Positions 40,845 through 49,861 of a stretch of DNA of 64,000 bases are shown in pieces. The translations under genes and the position numbers were made by a program. Source of the stretch: Neobacillus sp. SuZ13. GTDB taxonomy: Bacteria > Bacillota > Bacilli > Bacillales > Cytobacillaceae. Where the stretch lies: contig NZ_CP126107.1 of assembly GCF_030123365.1 (NCBI RefSeq), positions 3,616,001-3,680,000 of the forward strand, given 5' to 3'. Below the pieces are notes generated by a model. It was not told the origin of the DNA. It ran no database searches and was given only the letters and a program-made list of their open reading frames with translations. Positions within the stretch are counted from its first letter, which is position 1; each line of letters begins with the position of its first letter.

Positions 40845-41714
40845 ATGAACAATGAACAGTACCCAAGCAAATTACCTGCACAAGAACAAAAACAGCAACC
40901 AGGAATTGAAAAGGATATGAAGCCACTTCCGGAAACACAAAATCCGAACTACAAAGGAAGTAACAAGCTACAGGGAAAGAATGCCATTATTACCGGTGGT
41001 GACAGTGGAATTGGGCGGTCTGTATCAATAGCTTTCGCGAAGGAAGGTGCAAATGTGGCGATTGTTTATTTAAACGAGGACAATGATGCCTTAGAAACCA
41101 AACAGCTGGTTGAGGAGGAAGGTGGTAGATGCCTATTAATTGCAGGAGACATCGGTGATGAACAATTCTGTCAAGAAGCTGTACAACAAACAGTTGATGA
41201 GCTAGGGGGAATTGATATCCTTGTGAATAATGCGGCTGAACAGCATCCTCAAGAAAGCATTATGGACATTGAAACAGAACAGCTAGAAAAGACATTCCGG
41301 ACAAACATTTTTTCAATGTTTCATTTAACAAGAGCCGCGTTGCCTCATCTTAAGCCTGGAAGTGCGATTATTAATTCGACGTCTATTACTGCCTATCAAG
41401 GACATCCAAAGCTGCTTGACTATTCTTCTACAAAAGGTGCGATTACAACCTTTACAAGGTCTCTTGCCTCTCAGCTTGCGGAAAAAGGAATCAGAGTAAA
41501 TGGAGTCGCTCCAGGACCAATTTGGACACCACTTATCCCTTCTACTTTTACCGCAGAAGAAGTAAGTAAATTTGGACAGGACACACCGATGAAACGCCCA
41601 GGACAACCGGAAGAAGTTGCTCCTGCATATGTATACCTTGCATCAAATGCTGATTCATCTTATGTTTCTGGTCAAATTCTGCATGTAAATGGTGGAAAAG
41701 TCGTTAATGGGTAG
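40845..41714 (+). CDS. SDR oxidoreductase, YhdF/YdaD general-stress type
   Basis: 289 residues. An N-terminal Gln/Lys/Pro-rich extension (LPAQEQKQQPGIEKDMKPLP) typical of the YhdF/YdaD group precedes the NAD(P) loop ITGGDSGIGRS. NNAAEQHP, catalytic DYSSTKGAI (Y-x3-K) and VNGVAPGPIWTPL follow. Substrate unknown. The sigma-B promoter upstream and the similarity to general-stress proteins suggest stress induction. TTGGAGG site. Confidence 0.9.
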   Translation: MNNEQYPSKLPAQEQKQQPGIEKDMKPLPETQNPNYKGSNKLQGKNAIITGGDSGIGRSVSIAFAKEGANVAIVYLNEDNDALETKQLVEEEGGRCLLIAGDIGDEQFCQEAVQQTVDELGGIDILVNNAAEQHPQESIMDIETEQLEKTFRTNIFSMFHLTRAALPHLKPGSAIINSTSITAYQGHPKLLDYSSTKGAITTFTRSLASQLAEKGIRVNGVAPGPIWTPLIPSTFTAEEVSKFGQDTPMKRPGQPEEVAPAYVYLASNADSSYVSGQILHVNGGKVVNG

Positions 41715-41777
41715 GTAGGTTTCTTAAAGAGGTTTAATAATAGGTATACAGCCCAAGTGCCTAGTCGTATATTTGTA

Positions 41778-41818
41778 CCTGTCCCCCATCACACTAAAGT
41801 TAAGCGCGGGGGGACAGG
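41778..41818. repeat. REP-like repeat (CCTGTCCCCC type)
   Basis: CCTGTCCCCC ... GGGGGGACAGG with ACTAAAGTTAA loop; probably also terminates the SDR gene. Confidence 0.65.
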
Positions 41819-41930
41819 CTCTAAATGAAACGTTCTAAAAAAATGTCATTCAAATCAAAATCAGTTAACATAATAATATTATGTTAATCTATACAATCTG
41901 CTAATTTATTTTTTAGACAAAACTTTAGAT

Positions 41931-42266
41931 TCACAAAGAAGCAAAACTCTTTCCGTTCAGATAATAAGCGGACTCCAGGAATGTACTGAAAGCGACTTCT
42001 ACCTCTGGGATTCCGAGTGCTTGAATATGGTTTGTTACAATGTTGGCAAATTGGTCTTGAATTTCCTGACCCCGTTCGAACCATTTTACTTCAATTAATG
42101 GGTATCCAGGCACTTCATTTCCATCAAATACATAAGTTGATTGGACGATTTCTAAGGTGAAATTATCCGTTCCACATGCACATAAATCTGCCAAGTCTTT
42201 TACTAATGATGTACTAATCGTTTTTACCTGATCTACTGAAACTCCTCTAATAATTATATGTGGCAT
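41931..42266 (-). CDS. DUF1904 family protein (tautomerase-like)
   Basis: 111 residues, ATG 42266 with CGGGAGTG upstream, and N-terminal PHIIIRGVSVDQVKTIS, where Pro follows Met as in the tautomerase superfamily. DNFTLEIVQSTYVFDGNEV and YPLIEVKWFERGQEIQD are typical of DUF1904. Activity unknown. Confidence 0.8.
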   Translation of the reverse strand: MPHIIIRGVSVDQVKTISTSLVKDLADLCACGTDNFTLEIVQSTYVFDGNEVPGYPLIEVKWFERGQEIQDQFANIVTNHIQALGIPEVEVAFSTFLESAYYLNGKSFASL

Positions 42267-42297
42267 ACAAATCACTCCCGTACCGAAAATTTAGTCT

Positions 42298-42340
42298 GAA
42301 CAAATGTGCAGACCTCTGGAAATATTGATGGTATACTTGT
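42298..42340 (+). repeat. Promoter-like element, copy A
   Basis: ACAAATGTGCAGACCTCT followed by TTGATGGTATACT, an extended -10 (TGGTATACT). About 32 of 41 positions match the copy at 46292-46333. Both lie upstream of rightward genes. Confidence 0.55.
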
Positions 42341-42356
42341 TTATACTACTACAGTA

Positions 42357-43472
42357 ATGGTGATAAATGTGGTTTATTTATTGATATTGATTTTCCTCAT
42401 GGTTTGTATTACTTTATTTTTCACTTTCAAAAAACTTTATATTAGAACTTCAACCATGGCCATGGTTATGGCAATTGGGATTGTTACGCAAGGTGTTCTA
42501 TTAAATTATTTTGGAATCCAGTTCTTCCAACACATATTCGGAAAAATTCTAAGCATTCTTAACCTATCCCTTTGGTTTGCCTTTATTCTTTCTCTGATCA
42601 TTGCCAGTCTGGATGGAAGATTTAAAGACATCCATTATTCCAATCGAATCAATCGTTTTGGGATTGGCACATGGGTTGCAGGCACATCCATCAGCGGCAT
42701 CTTATTTTATAAACAATTCTTCCAATGGGGCTTTATATCGGTCATTATTGCTTTTATTAACATCATCTTGTGGATTATTTATGTTGGCGTCAGTTTAAAA
42801 ACTTTTATAGAAATTTTCAGGACAAAATCATATCGAAATGTCCATGGAATTCTTCTTCTTACTACTGTTAGCACACAATCGATTGTCCTTTTACTTAACA
42901 CTGTTTTCAAAAAATTTCCGGACATCTTTAACCTATCCTTACTAGTCATAGGATTTTGTTTTTATCTCGTTTGTGTTTTCTTTATTTTGATTAGATACAT
43001 AAAAAATACTTGGTCAATTGAATTGGATTGGAACAATACGAACTGCATTTTACATGGGGCTTTGTCTATTTCCGGGATTGCTTGTTTAGTTACAGGCATC
43101 ATTAGTATTGATACCATAAGATGGATTTGGAGAGCAGCCCTTCTTATTTTCATAGCGGTTGAATCTATTGAAATTTACAGGCTTTATAAACGGGTTAAAC
43201 ACTTGGGCTTTAAAAATGCGATCTTTATTTATGATGTTACGCAGTGGAGTAGAGTATTTACTTTTGCCATGTTTTATACTTTTACATCCCTTATCCATAC
43301 ACACTTATTTATTGGATCTATCGTGATCGATACAATCTTAAATGATGGCGTATGGGTAGTCATCATTCTTCTAATGTTTGAACTAATGCTTTGTGTTAGT
43401 GATCTCATAAAAGCTAATAAACAATTATCGAGACAAATTGCTAATGAAAACGAAGTAAGCTCTCCATTTTAA
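42357..43472 (+). CDS. Polytopic membrane protein, unknown family
   Basis: About 371 residues with roughly ten membrane helices, short loops and few charges. Starts MVINVVYLLILIFLM. Later RNVHGILLLTTVSTQSIVLL and KNAIFIYDVTQWSRVFTFAM are conserved-looking. Resembles voltage-gated anion channel/TDT-type transporters in layout, but I cannot assign it. The frame is open from 42306, inside the promoter-like element, so 42357 is preferred although no ribosome site is obvious. Confidence 0.65.
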   Translation: MVINVVYLLILIFLMVCITLFFTFKKLYIRTSTMAMVMAIGIVTQGVLLNYFGIQFFQHIFGKILSILNLSLWFAFILSLIIASLDGRFKDIHYSNRINRFGIGTWVAGTSISGILFYKQFFQWGFISVIIAFINIILWIIYVGVSLKTFIEIFRTKSYRNVHGILLLTTVSTQSIVLLLNTVFKKFPDIFNLSLLVIGFCFYLVCVFFILIRYIKNTWSIELDWNNTNCILHGALSISGIACLVTGIISIDTIRWIWRAALLIFIAVESIEIYRLYKRVKHLGFKNAIFIYDVTQWSRVFTFAMFYTFTSLIHTHLFIGSIVIDTILNDGVWVVIILLMFELMLCVSDLIKANKQLSRQIANENEVSSPF

Positions 43473-43494
43473 TTGGGGAGCTTACTTCGTTTTG
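43447..43494. terminator. Bidirectional terminator
   Basis: AAAACGAAGTAAGCTCTCC / GGGGAGCTTACTTCGTTTT, overlapping the stop codon of the membrane-protein gene and facing the end of the PTS gene. Confidence 0.85.
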
Positions 43495-43537
43495 CCTATT
43501 TTTTTTTGGCTGCCATTTGAGTGGCAGGCAACTAATT

Positions 43538-45139
43538 TTATACAATAAGCCTGATTAATTCATCAGTCGCTTGAACGCTACCAACATTAGCTGGGACAAC
43601 ATCTAAATACTGATTGGTATTGGTGATGACTACAGGAGTTTTTACATCATAGCCTGCAGCTTTTATGTTTTCAATGTCAAATTCAATCAGCAAGTCACCC
43701 CTTTTCACGGTATCCCATTGTTTTACATGGGAAGTGAAATATTGACCTTTCAGATTAATCGTATTCACTCCCACAATAATTAAGATTTCAGCTCCATCTT
43801 CTGATGTAATTCCAATTGCATGCTCCGTTGGAAATAAAGTTGTTACAACTCCATCAACAGGTGAAACCACTTCCCCCTTTGATGGTTCAATGGCAATTCC
43901 CTTTCCTACCGTTTCAGTTGAAAATAGAGGATCTGAAATTTTGCTTAATGGCACAACTTCCCCGCTTAATGGGCTAGAAATTGTTTCTCGTTGTACATTC
44001 ACAAATCCAAATTCTTTAACCGTTTTTGCGGCAAGTGCATCGCTTTTACTTTCATATCCTAATACAAGGGTAAGAACCAACGCTAAAACTAAAGCCGTTC
44101 CTGTACCAATTAAATAGAAACCGACCGGTGTAAACACCGGAATAGACAAGAAACTTGGGAGAGCAAATCCAGTCCCCTTTATACCAAATGCCCCATTAAT
44201 CGCACCGCCAATAGCCCCAGCTATGGCAACAATCAACATGGTTCGTTTGTAGCGAACTAATATACCATAAGTGATGATTTCTGTTGTACCTGCTAACGCA
44301 CCCGGAACAAGCCCTGATCCAGCGAGCGTTTTCAAGTCCTTATCTCTTGTTTTGAAGAATACCCCAAGACCCATCCCAATTTGAGCAAAAGGAGCTGCAG
44401 CTACCATAGGACTAAGTGGATCCAAGCCAGACTTTGCTAGATTAGCAAGGAAAATTGGAATAACAGCCCAGTGGAGGCCTAATATCGTCAGAAATGACCA
44501 TGCAGCTCCCATCACCGCACCTGTTAGGATGCCGCTTCTTGCACTTAAAAATTGAATAAAGACAGCCAATGCCTCGCCAACATAGGTGCCAAATGGACCA
44601 AAAACAAGGACGGTCAAGGGAACAATCACAATTAATGAAATAAGTGGATTGATAAACATTTGTAAGTCCTTATAAATCACTTTTTTCAAAAATTTATTTA
44701 ATAAAGAATAAATGGAAACAGCAATTAAGATTGGAAAAACGGTGGAAGAATAATTCGCCAATATCACTGGAATCCCAAAGAAATCCACGTTTTGGGCTTT
44801 TGATGCCACTAAATCGGTATAATGAGGTTCTAAAAGTGCGGCCCCGATCGCCCCGCCGACATAACCATTGGCTCCGAGCTTTGTCGCCAGAGTAATCCCT
44901 AGAAAAACGGGGAAGAAGTAAAAAATAGCATGCCCGGTTGCTGCAAGAATGGCATAGGCACCACTCTCATGTGATAACCATCCAACTGTTGTTAAAATCG
45001 ATAATAAAGCTGAAATTAGTCCAGATCCAGCAAGTACCCCTAGAATAGGTGCAAAGCTTCCGCTGACTGTTCCTAAAATTTTATTCATGACCGTTTCTTT
45101 TTTTTCTGTAGAAGCATCATTCGTCTGAATCGGATTCAT
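43538..45139 (-). CDS. PTS-type IIC-IIA protein lacking IIB and the phospho-histidine
   Basis: 533 residues. Residues 20-360 form a glucose/beta-glucoside-superfamily IIC membrane domain. Residues 390-533 form a IIA(Glc)-like domain (SPVDGVVTTLFPTEHAIGIT). Beta-glucoside enzymes normally start with a 90-residue IIB carrying a phospho-cysteine; here the protein begins directly with the IIC linker. The phosphorylated histidine of IIA (VHFGIDTV in E. coli) reads IIVGVNTI; only the auxiliary histidine (TEHAIGI) remains. The IIC GITEP motif is changed to TTEII. It may be an uncoupled permease or partner of another enzyme. Confidence 0.85.
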   Translation of the reverse strand: MNPIQTNDASTEKKETVMNKILGTVSGSFAPILGVLAGSGLISALLSILTTVGWLSHESGAYAILAATGHAIFYFFPVFLGITLATKLGANGYVGGAIGAALLEPHYTDLVASKAQNVDFFGIPVILANYSSTVFPILIAVSIYSLLNKFLKKVIYKDLQMFINPLISLIVIVPLTVLVFGPFGTYVGEALAVFIQFLSARSGILTGAVMGAAWSFLTILGLHWAVIPIFLANLAKSGLDPLSPMVAAAPFAQIGMGLGVFFKTRDKDLKTLAGSGLVPGALAGTTEIITYGILVRYKRTMLIVAIAGAIGGAINGAFGIKGTGFALPSFLSIPVFTPVGFYLIGTGTALVLALVLTLVLGYESKSDALAAKTVKEFGFVNVQRETISSPLSGEVVPLSKISDPLFSTETVGKGIAIEPSKGEVVSPVDGVVTTLFPTEHAIGITSEDGAEILIIVGVNTINLKGQYFTSHVKQWDTVKRGDLLIEFDIENIKAAGYDVKTPVVITNTNQYLDVVPANVGSVQATDELIRLIV

Positions 45140-45271
45140 TTTTAGTTCTCCTTGTTTGAAAAGTGTACAATGATATTCTTATCCATAATTATCGAACACA
45201 TATTTTTCCTTATTTTCTTCAAAATGCCTGTCCATATACGGAAAGAAAATCATCTTTAGTAAAATACAAAC

Positions 45272-45302
45272 AAAAAAACCCCAATCCTTAATTGGATAGG
45301 GG
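45272..45302 (-). terminator. Terminator of the RQC-like gene
   Basis: CCCCTATCC-AATTAA-GGATTGGGGTTTTTTT on the minus strand. Confidence 0.85.
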
Positions 45303-45366
45303 TGAATAGTATATAGTTCGAGAAAACCAATCTCATAGAATAATTCTGGTAATTTATCCCATCCAC

Positions 45367-46173
45367 TTAGTCAATAACTCTTGCCACGCCATTACCACAC
45401 TTTTGACATTTCCCTTCCAACACAATTCCACCAGTAAATTCTTTAACAGTATATTTCTCAATTTTAACAACATCAGAACAAGAACTGCACCAAACATTTC
45501 GTTCTAATTTTCTCCGGAATTCAACAGGAATCGAAAGCCATTTTTTATTCGCAGAAAAAGAGACCACTTCTAGAATAACTTCACTCTTCGGTTTTTCTTC
45601 TACTTTCTCCAATATATCAATAACTTCTTGGATTCTTGTCCTAACTTTTTTAAATTCAATCGTTTGCCATGCCTCCAAGATTGTGATTAAATCTTTATTG
45701 CCTGAATCTGCGATTTTCTCTAATAATAGAAGAATCAAGCTTCGGTTCCGATCTTTTAATATTTCAACAAATTCATATCTTCTATTTTCAGCAGCATCAA
45801 TAAGCTTTTCCAATAATTCATTTGCATAGGTCTCGCGTTCAATGTCCCAGCCTTTGTCCGTATAGACAAGCATTGGAAGTCTACCATCATACTCGATGGC
45901 TAAATAATGATGAAGAATCAGCCAGTCTACTTTTGCGAGGATCTCTTTTTGAGAAATGCCTTTCAATGCCCCGTATACAGGGCTATAGTCCAATTCTAGT
46001 TCCAATAACTTTTTATCTTTTGATCCTGCAAGTATTTTGGCAAGCATTGCCCGGCCGCCACTCATAATCAAATCGTCTGCCCCACGCAGAATGGTTTTAA
46101 TTTCACTGTCTGGCAATGACTTAATTCCGTTTGGATTTAGTGCATACCCCACTTGATTTCCTTTTTTAACCAT
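45367..46173 (-). CDS. RQC-like DNA-binding protein with zinc ribbon
   Basis: 268 residues from ATG 46173 (GAGGG 6 nt upstream). Residues 25-115 (LRGADDLIMSGGRAMLAKIL, YGALKGISQKEILAKVDWLI, LPMLVYTDKGW) look like the winged-helix RQC module of RecQ helicases without the helicase; NCBI uses the name RQC-minor for such proteins. A helical middle and a C-terminal zinc ribbon CSSC...CQKCG follow. It probably binds DNA; a role in repair or conflict systems is possible. Confidence 0.7.
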   Translation of the reverse strand: MVKKGNQVGYALNPNGIKSLPDSEIKTILRGADDLIMSGGRAMLAKILAGSKDKKLLELELDYSPVYGALKGISQKEILAKVDWLILHHYLAIEYDGRLPMLVYTDKGWDIERETYANELLEKLIDAAENRRYEFVEILKDRNRSLILLLLEKIADSGNKDLITILEAWQTIEFKKVRTRIQEVIDILEKVEEKPKSEVILEVVSFSANKKWLSIPVEFRRKLERNVWCSSCSDVVKIEKYTVKEFTGGIVLEGKCQKCGNGVARVID

Positions 46174-46291
46174 CTTCATCCCTCTTTTATGTATAACTCA
46201 ACTAATTACAAGTATAGCACCTAAAGATGGGATTAAAACCAATACTTTCGCTTAAATATAACCTTTAACAATTCAACCTTTTACATAGTTT

Positions 46292-46333
46292 GACAAATGG
46301 GCAGACCTCTAGTTTGATTGATGGTATATTTGA
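46292..46333 (+). repeat. Promoter-like element, copy B
   Basis: ACAAATGGGCAGACCTCT followed by TTGATGGTATATT. See copy A at 42298. It heads a 320-bp spacer with no gene before the methyltransferase. Confidence 0.55.
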
Positions 46334-46447
46334 AATATCTAATATACTAATGGGGAAACTAGAAATGTTGTAAAGAAAACGAAAATCATGTTTTATAGGG
46401 AACGATTTTGATACCAGTGGCATTAAGGCCTTAATAATATCCAGCAT

Positions 46448-46460
46448 GGTATACTATACC
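46448..46460. promoter_or_regulatory. Palindrome GGTATACTATACC
   Basis: Perfect 13-bp dyad 40 bp before the methyltransferase start; candidate operator. Confidence 0.4.
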
Positions 46461-46480
46461 CCTAAACGATAATTTAGCTA
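46459..46480 (+). repeat. Direct repeat, left copy flanking the methyltransferase gene
   Basis: CCCCTAAACGATAATTTAGC plus TA; 21 of 22 positions match 47148-47169. Confidence 0.7.
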
Positions 46481-46499
46481 TTTAAAAGGAGATTGAGGT

Positions 46500-47129
46500 A
46501 TGACAGAAATTTGGGAATCAAGTTTTATAAAAAATCAAATGATGTGGGGATTTGAACCTTCAGACTCCGCAATTATGACAACGGACTTTTTTCTTGAAAA
46601 GAAAGTTAAGGAAATATTGATTCCCGGTATTGGGTATGGAAGAAATGCAAAAATTTTTATTGACAATGGTATAAATGTAACAGGTATTGAGATTTCAAAA
46701 ACAGCGATTGAATTGGCAAGGCAAAATGGGCTTAATAGTCCTATTTTTCATGGTTCAGTTACCGATATGCCTTTTGATAATAAACTCTATGATGGTATAT
46801 TTTGTTATGCCCTTATTCACCTATTGAATAATCGTGAAAGAGAAAAGTTAATTGAAGATTGCTATAATCAGTTAAAACCAAACGGATATATGATCTTTAC
46901 TACCATTTCAAAAGATGCTCCAATGTTTGGTAAGGGTAAACAACTGGGTAAAGACTACTTCGAGATAACCGAAGGGATAAAAATGTTTTTTTATGATGCT
47001 GACTCGATCAAACAAGAATTTGGGAAATACGGATTGATAGAATATTCGGAAATTATTGAGCCACATAAGAATATGGAAAATAAACCTCCATTTAAATTTT
47101 TAATGGTAAAATGTCAAAAGGTACTATAA
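46500..47129 (+). CDS. Class I SAM-dependent methyltransferase
   Basis: 209 residues. SAM motif I ILIPGIGYGRNAKIFIDNG, motif II VTGIEISKTAIELAR, then GSVTDMPFDNKLYDGIFCYA and LKPNGYMIFTTISKD. TehB/ubiE-like small-molecule methyltransferase; substrate unknown. AAAGGAGATTGAGGT precedes the ATG. The gene is flanked by 22-bp direct repeats, so it may sit on a small transposable or recombined segment. Confidence 0.85.
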   Translation: MTEIWESSFIKNQMMWGFEPSDSAIMTTDFFLEKKVKEILIPGIGYGRNAKIFIDNGINVTGIEISKTAIELARQNGLNSPIFHGSVTDMPFDNKLYDGIFCYALIHLLNNREREKLIEDCYNQLKPNGYMIFTTISKDAPMFGKGKQLGKDYFEITEGIKMFFYDADSIKQEFGKYGLIEYSEIIEPHKNMENKPPFKFLMVKCQKVL

Positions 47130-47147
47130 TTATAATGGGATAAAAAT

Positions 47148-47169
47148 CCCCAAAACGATAATTTAGCTA
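47148..47169 (+). repeat. Direct repeat, right copy flanking the methyltransferase gene
   Basis: CCCCAAAACGATAATTTAGC plus TA; see 46459-46480. Distance between copies is 689 bp. Confidence 0.7.
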
Positions 47170-47256
47170 CAAATATTTTTAAGCAATTTTAGGATTCTGC
47201 ATACTAAAAATAGCTAAAATTCTGTTTACATCAAATGCAGTTGATTAAACTAATTT

Positions 47257-47287
47257 AAAAGACACAGCTTTATGCCGTGTCTTTTTT
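47257..47287 (-). terminator. Terminator of the ger operon
   Basis: AAAGACACGGCATAAAGCTG then TGTCTTTT on the minus strand, overlapping the gerC stop codon. Confidence 0.75.
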
Positions 47288-48400
47288 GGCATTTCCATAT
47301 TTGAAATTCCCCGGTTCTAATCTGATCTTGACCTGTATCTGTTTTACCGATTTCTCGTTAAATCCTCTAATTGTGTTGGTGTTCCAATGGTTCAAATAAT
47401 ATTTATACGATTTCTCACTAATGTTTAAGACATCTGTATTCAGCTGGTCACCTTTCTTTAAAGTCGATAAAATTTCGTTTTTTATTATTTTATTTATCTC
47501 GATTTCCACTTCTTTTAGTTGTTTATTTTTGCTATTTTGGATCAGAAGTCCCTTCCCTTTTACCACGATCTTATATGAAGGGGTTTTTCCTTTTAAAACC
47601 AAGATTTTTGTTTTAAGGTTTCTTACTCGTACTGATAGGTTTTCGTTCCCAGGCCGGATAAACATATCTTGGTTTTTTCCAGTGAACCAACGTAATCCGC
47701 TAAAGTCCTTTTTGCTCAACCAACCTGTAAACTGCTGCCTAGAAAACACATATTCTCCATTAATCTGGGCGATTGATTTTTTCTTTCCTTCCGTAAAATG
47801 GGTGTCGTCGATGATTAACGACGGGATTAAAGTCGTTCCAACCGGTCGGGAAAAACGGGAAGTAAATTGATGGTATTTAATGATCGGGAGTGAATAATTA
47901 TAATGGATGATCTCTTCTGGTCTATGGATGACCGTAAACAATGGTGGATAATTAAAAAAGCTTTGAGTTTCCATTAACGATTTTAGATTCTCTCCTGTGC
48001 CAAAAAGCAAAATGTTGTACCTCAGTAATGGCGAACGACTTACTAGATCCATCACAACTTCCATTTTTTCTTTCAAGATATTTTCGCTAAGTATGATGGT
48101 TTTAACATGTCCATAATTTAAGGGCAAAGCGGTCAGTTGTTCCAATAACCCAATTGCTGCCGCGAGACTTTCTCCTTTCGCTTCCCCGATTAAAATGGGC
48201 TGCTGTTCTAAGGGACCTCCTTCTTGTTTGGCAATATTCCCAAAATTTAAACCTTGAATATATAGTTTAAATTCTCCCTCTTTATAGTCCATTCCCAAAG
48301 CGGTAACATAAGTCTCGCCTTCGATTTCTTTTGCCCCAAAACAACCTGTCAAAAGAAATATAAGGCATGTTACGATGATGAAAGAAATCAGGTTCCTCAT
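47270..48400 (-). CDS. Ger(x)C family spore germination lipoprotein
   Basis: 376 residues. Lipoprotein signal with Cys20 in LLTGCFG, then KEIEGETYVTALGMDYKEGE and FGNIAKQEGGPLEQQP, typical of GerAC/GerKC. The C subunit of a germinant receptor, anchored on the outside of the spore inner membrane. Last gene of the operon, starting 6 bp after gerA ends. AAAGGAGTAG site. Confidence 0.9.
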   Translation of the reverse strand: MRNLISFIIVTCLIFLLTGCFGAKEIEGETYVTALGMDYKEGEFKLYIQGLNFGNIAKQEGGPLEQQPILIGEAKGESLAAAIGLLEQLTALPLNYGHVKTIILSENILKEKMEVVMDLVSRSPLLRYNILLFGTGENLKSLMETQSFFNYPPLFTVIHRPEEIIHYNYSLPIIKYHQFTSRFSRPVGTTLIPSLIIDDTHFTEGKKKSIAQINGEYVFSRQQFTGWLSKKDFSGLRWFTGKNQDMFIRPGNENLSVRVRNLKTKILVLKGKTPSYKIVVKGKGLLIQNSKNKQLKEVEIEINKIIKNEILSTLKKGDQLNTDVLNISEKSYKYYLNHWNTNTIRGFNEKSVKQIQVKIRLEPGNFKYGNAKKDTA

Positions 48401-48406
48401 TGACTG

Positions 48407-49861
48407 CTACTCCTTTTGCCTGGTTGTGTCCTTTGGTTGAAAAACAAGATTGCGTTTCTTTAACAGCTTTGGGGGTAATTTGATTATCATTTGTAAGATG
48501 TTAGCCATATTTGGAAATGCAAATATAGGGACAAAGGGCTGCCCGAAACTCTCAAGCGAAATAGCATGTGTTAGGATGATGAAAAAGGAAAGAAAGAATC
48601 CATACATTCCAAAAAGGGATGATAGGGTAAGAACGAAATAGCGAATCATAAGCAAATTTCCCCCTAAGTTTTGGTTGATCAATGTATACCCTGAAATTAC
48701 GGTAATCGAGATCACCACCAGCATGGCCGGAGACGTTAACCCGGCACGGATTGCCGCATCTCCGATGATCAACCCGCCTAAAACAGCGACAGTTTGTCCA
48801 ACAGCTTTTGGAAGCCTGAGTCCGGCCTCCTTAAATAGTTCAAATAATGTTAGCATGATAAACGCTTCCATAGAGCCTGATAAAGGAAGTCCCGATCTTG
48901 ACGCGGCAAGGGTGGCAAGCAAGTTATAAGGTATCTGCTCGGTTTGATGCGTGATTAAGGCAATATAAAAGCCCGGCAGTAAAACAGTCGTGACTATAGC
49001 GGATAACCTTAGTAAACGAACGAAACTAGTATAAAAAAAACTGTTGTGCACATCTTCCGGCGAATACGATAATTGAATTAGAGCTGTCGGGCCAATTAAA
49101 CAGCTAGGATTTCCATCCACCAAAATGGCAAATCTCCCTTGATTCAAAGCGTCTACAATTAAATCGGGTCTACCGGCATAATCCATTAACGGAAAAATGG
49201 AAAATGAGTTGTCATAGAGCATTTCTTCCAATTGATTGCTGCTGTTTAAAACATCGATGGTAAACGATTTTAATCGACCTTGTACATCATCCAAAATAGA
49301 GGGATTGATGATATCCTCTATATAAAGTAGTAAAATTTTCGTTTTGCTTCTTTCTCCAATCGTATAATCCACGCTTTTTAAGGTAGATGTTTTCAATCGT
49401 TGACGGATCAGCGCCATATTATCTGAGATATTTTCAACAAAGCCGTCTCTTGGCCCCCGTACAGAAGATTCCAAATTGGTTTCTTCCGGGCTTCTCTTTG
49501 GTGCATTGGAGACAGGAATGAAAAATACATCGTTTGTTTCCTCATTAAGAATGACTAATTCTCCAGAAAAAAGCCTTTGTTCTATTTCATACTTGATATT
49601 TCCATCATTAGAAAGCTTGGATACCCCAAGTAGAAAGTTTATGTGTTCAATCCTCAGCGTTCGCTCTTTTTCCATCGCTTCATTTATGTTAGGGAGAATA
49701 TTTTCGTTGATCACCTTTGTGTCCACTAAATTGGGGCAAAACAAAAAGGCGAGAGAATGGGTAAGAATCCTGCTAGGATAGAATTTGGTTTGCACAACAA
49801 TATCGGAAGAATCGTTGAACCACTCTTTCAATTTGAGTATCGTCAGGTTACTTCTTTTCAC
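48407..49861 (-). CDS. GerA family spore germination protein
   Basis: 484 residues. A large N-terminal soluble half (VYYTIG-type: SVDYTIGERSKTKILLLYIE, DGNPSCLIGPTALIQLSYSP) followed by five or so membrane helices (LPGFYIALITHQTEQIPYNL, RSGLPLSGSMEAFIMLTLFE, AVLGGLIIGDAAIRAGL). The A subunit of a germinant receptor/ion channel. GTG start with AAAGGGGGAT; overlaps the gerB-type gene by 4 bp. Confidence 0.93.
   Translation of the reverse strand: MKRSNLTILKLKEWFNDSSDIVVQTKFYPSRILTHSLAFLFCPNLVDTKVINENILPNINEAMEKERTLRIEHINFLLGVSKLSNDGNIKYEIEQRLFSGELVILNEETNDVFFIPVSNAPKRSPEETNLESSVRGPRDGFVENISDNMALIRQRLKTSTLKSVDYTIGERSKTKILLLYIEDIINPSILDDVQGRLKSFTIDVLNSSNQLEEMLYDNSFSIFPLMDYAGRPDLIVDALNQGRFAILVDGNPSCLIGPTALIQLSYSPEDVHNSFFYTSFVRLLRLSAIVTTVLLPGFYIALITHQTEQIPYNLLATLAASRSGLPLSGSMEAFIMLTLFELFKEAGLRLPKAVGQTVAVLGGLIIGDAAIRAGLTSPAMLVVISITVISGYTLINQNLGGNLLMIRYFVLTLSSLFGMYGFFLSFFIILTHAISLESFGQPFVPIFAFPNMANILQMIIKLPPKLLKKRNLVFQPKDTTRQKE

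Noticed and set aside
42306-42356. N-terminal extension of the membrane protein
   Set aside because: The extension lies in the repeated promoter-like block, so it is unlikely to be translated.
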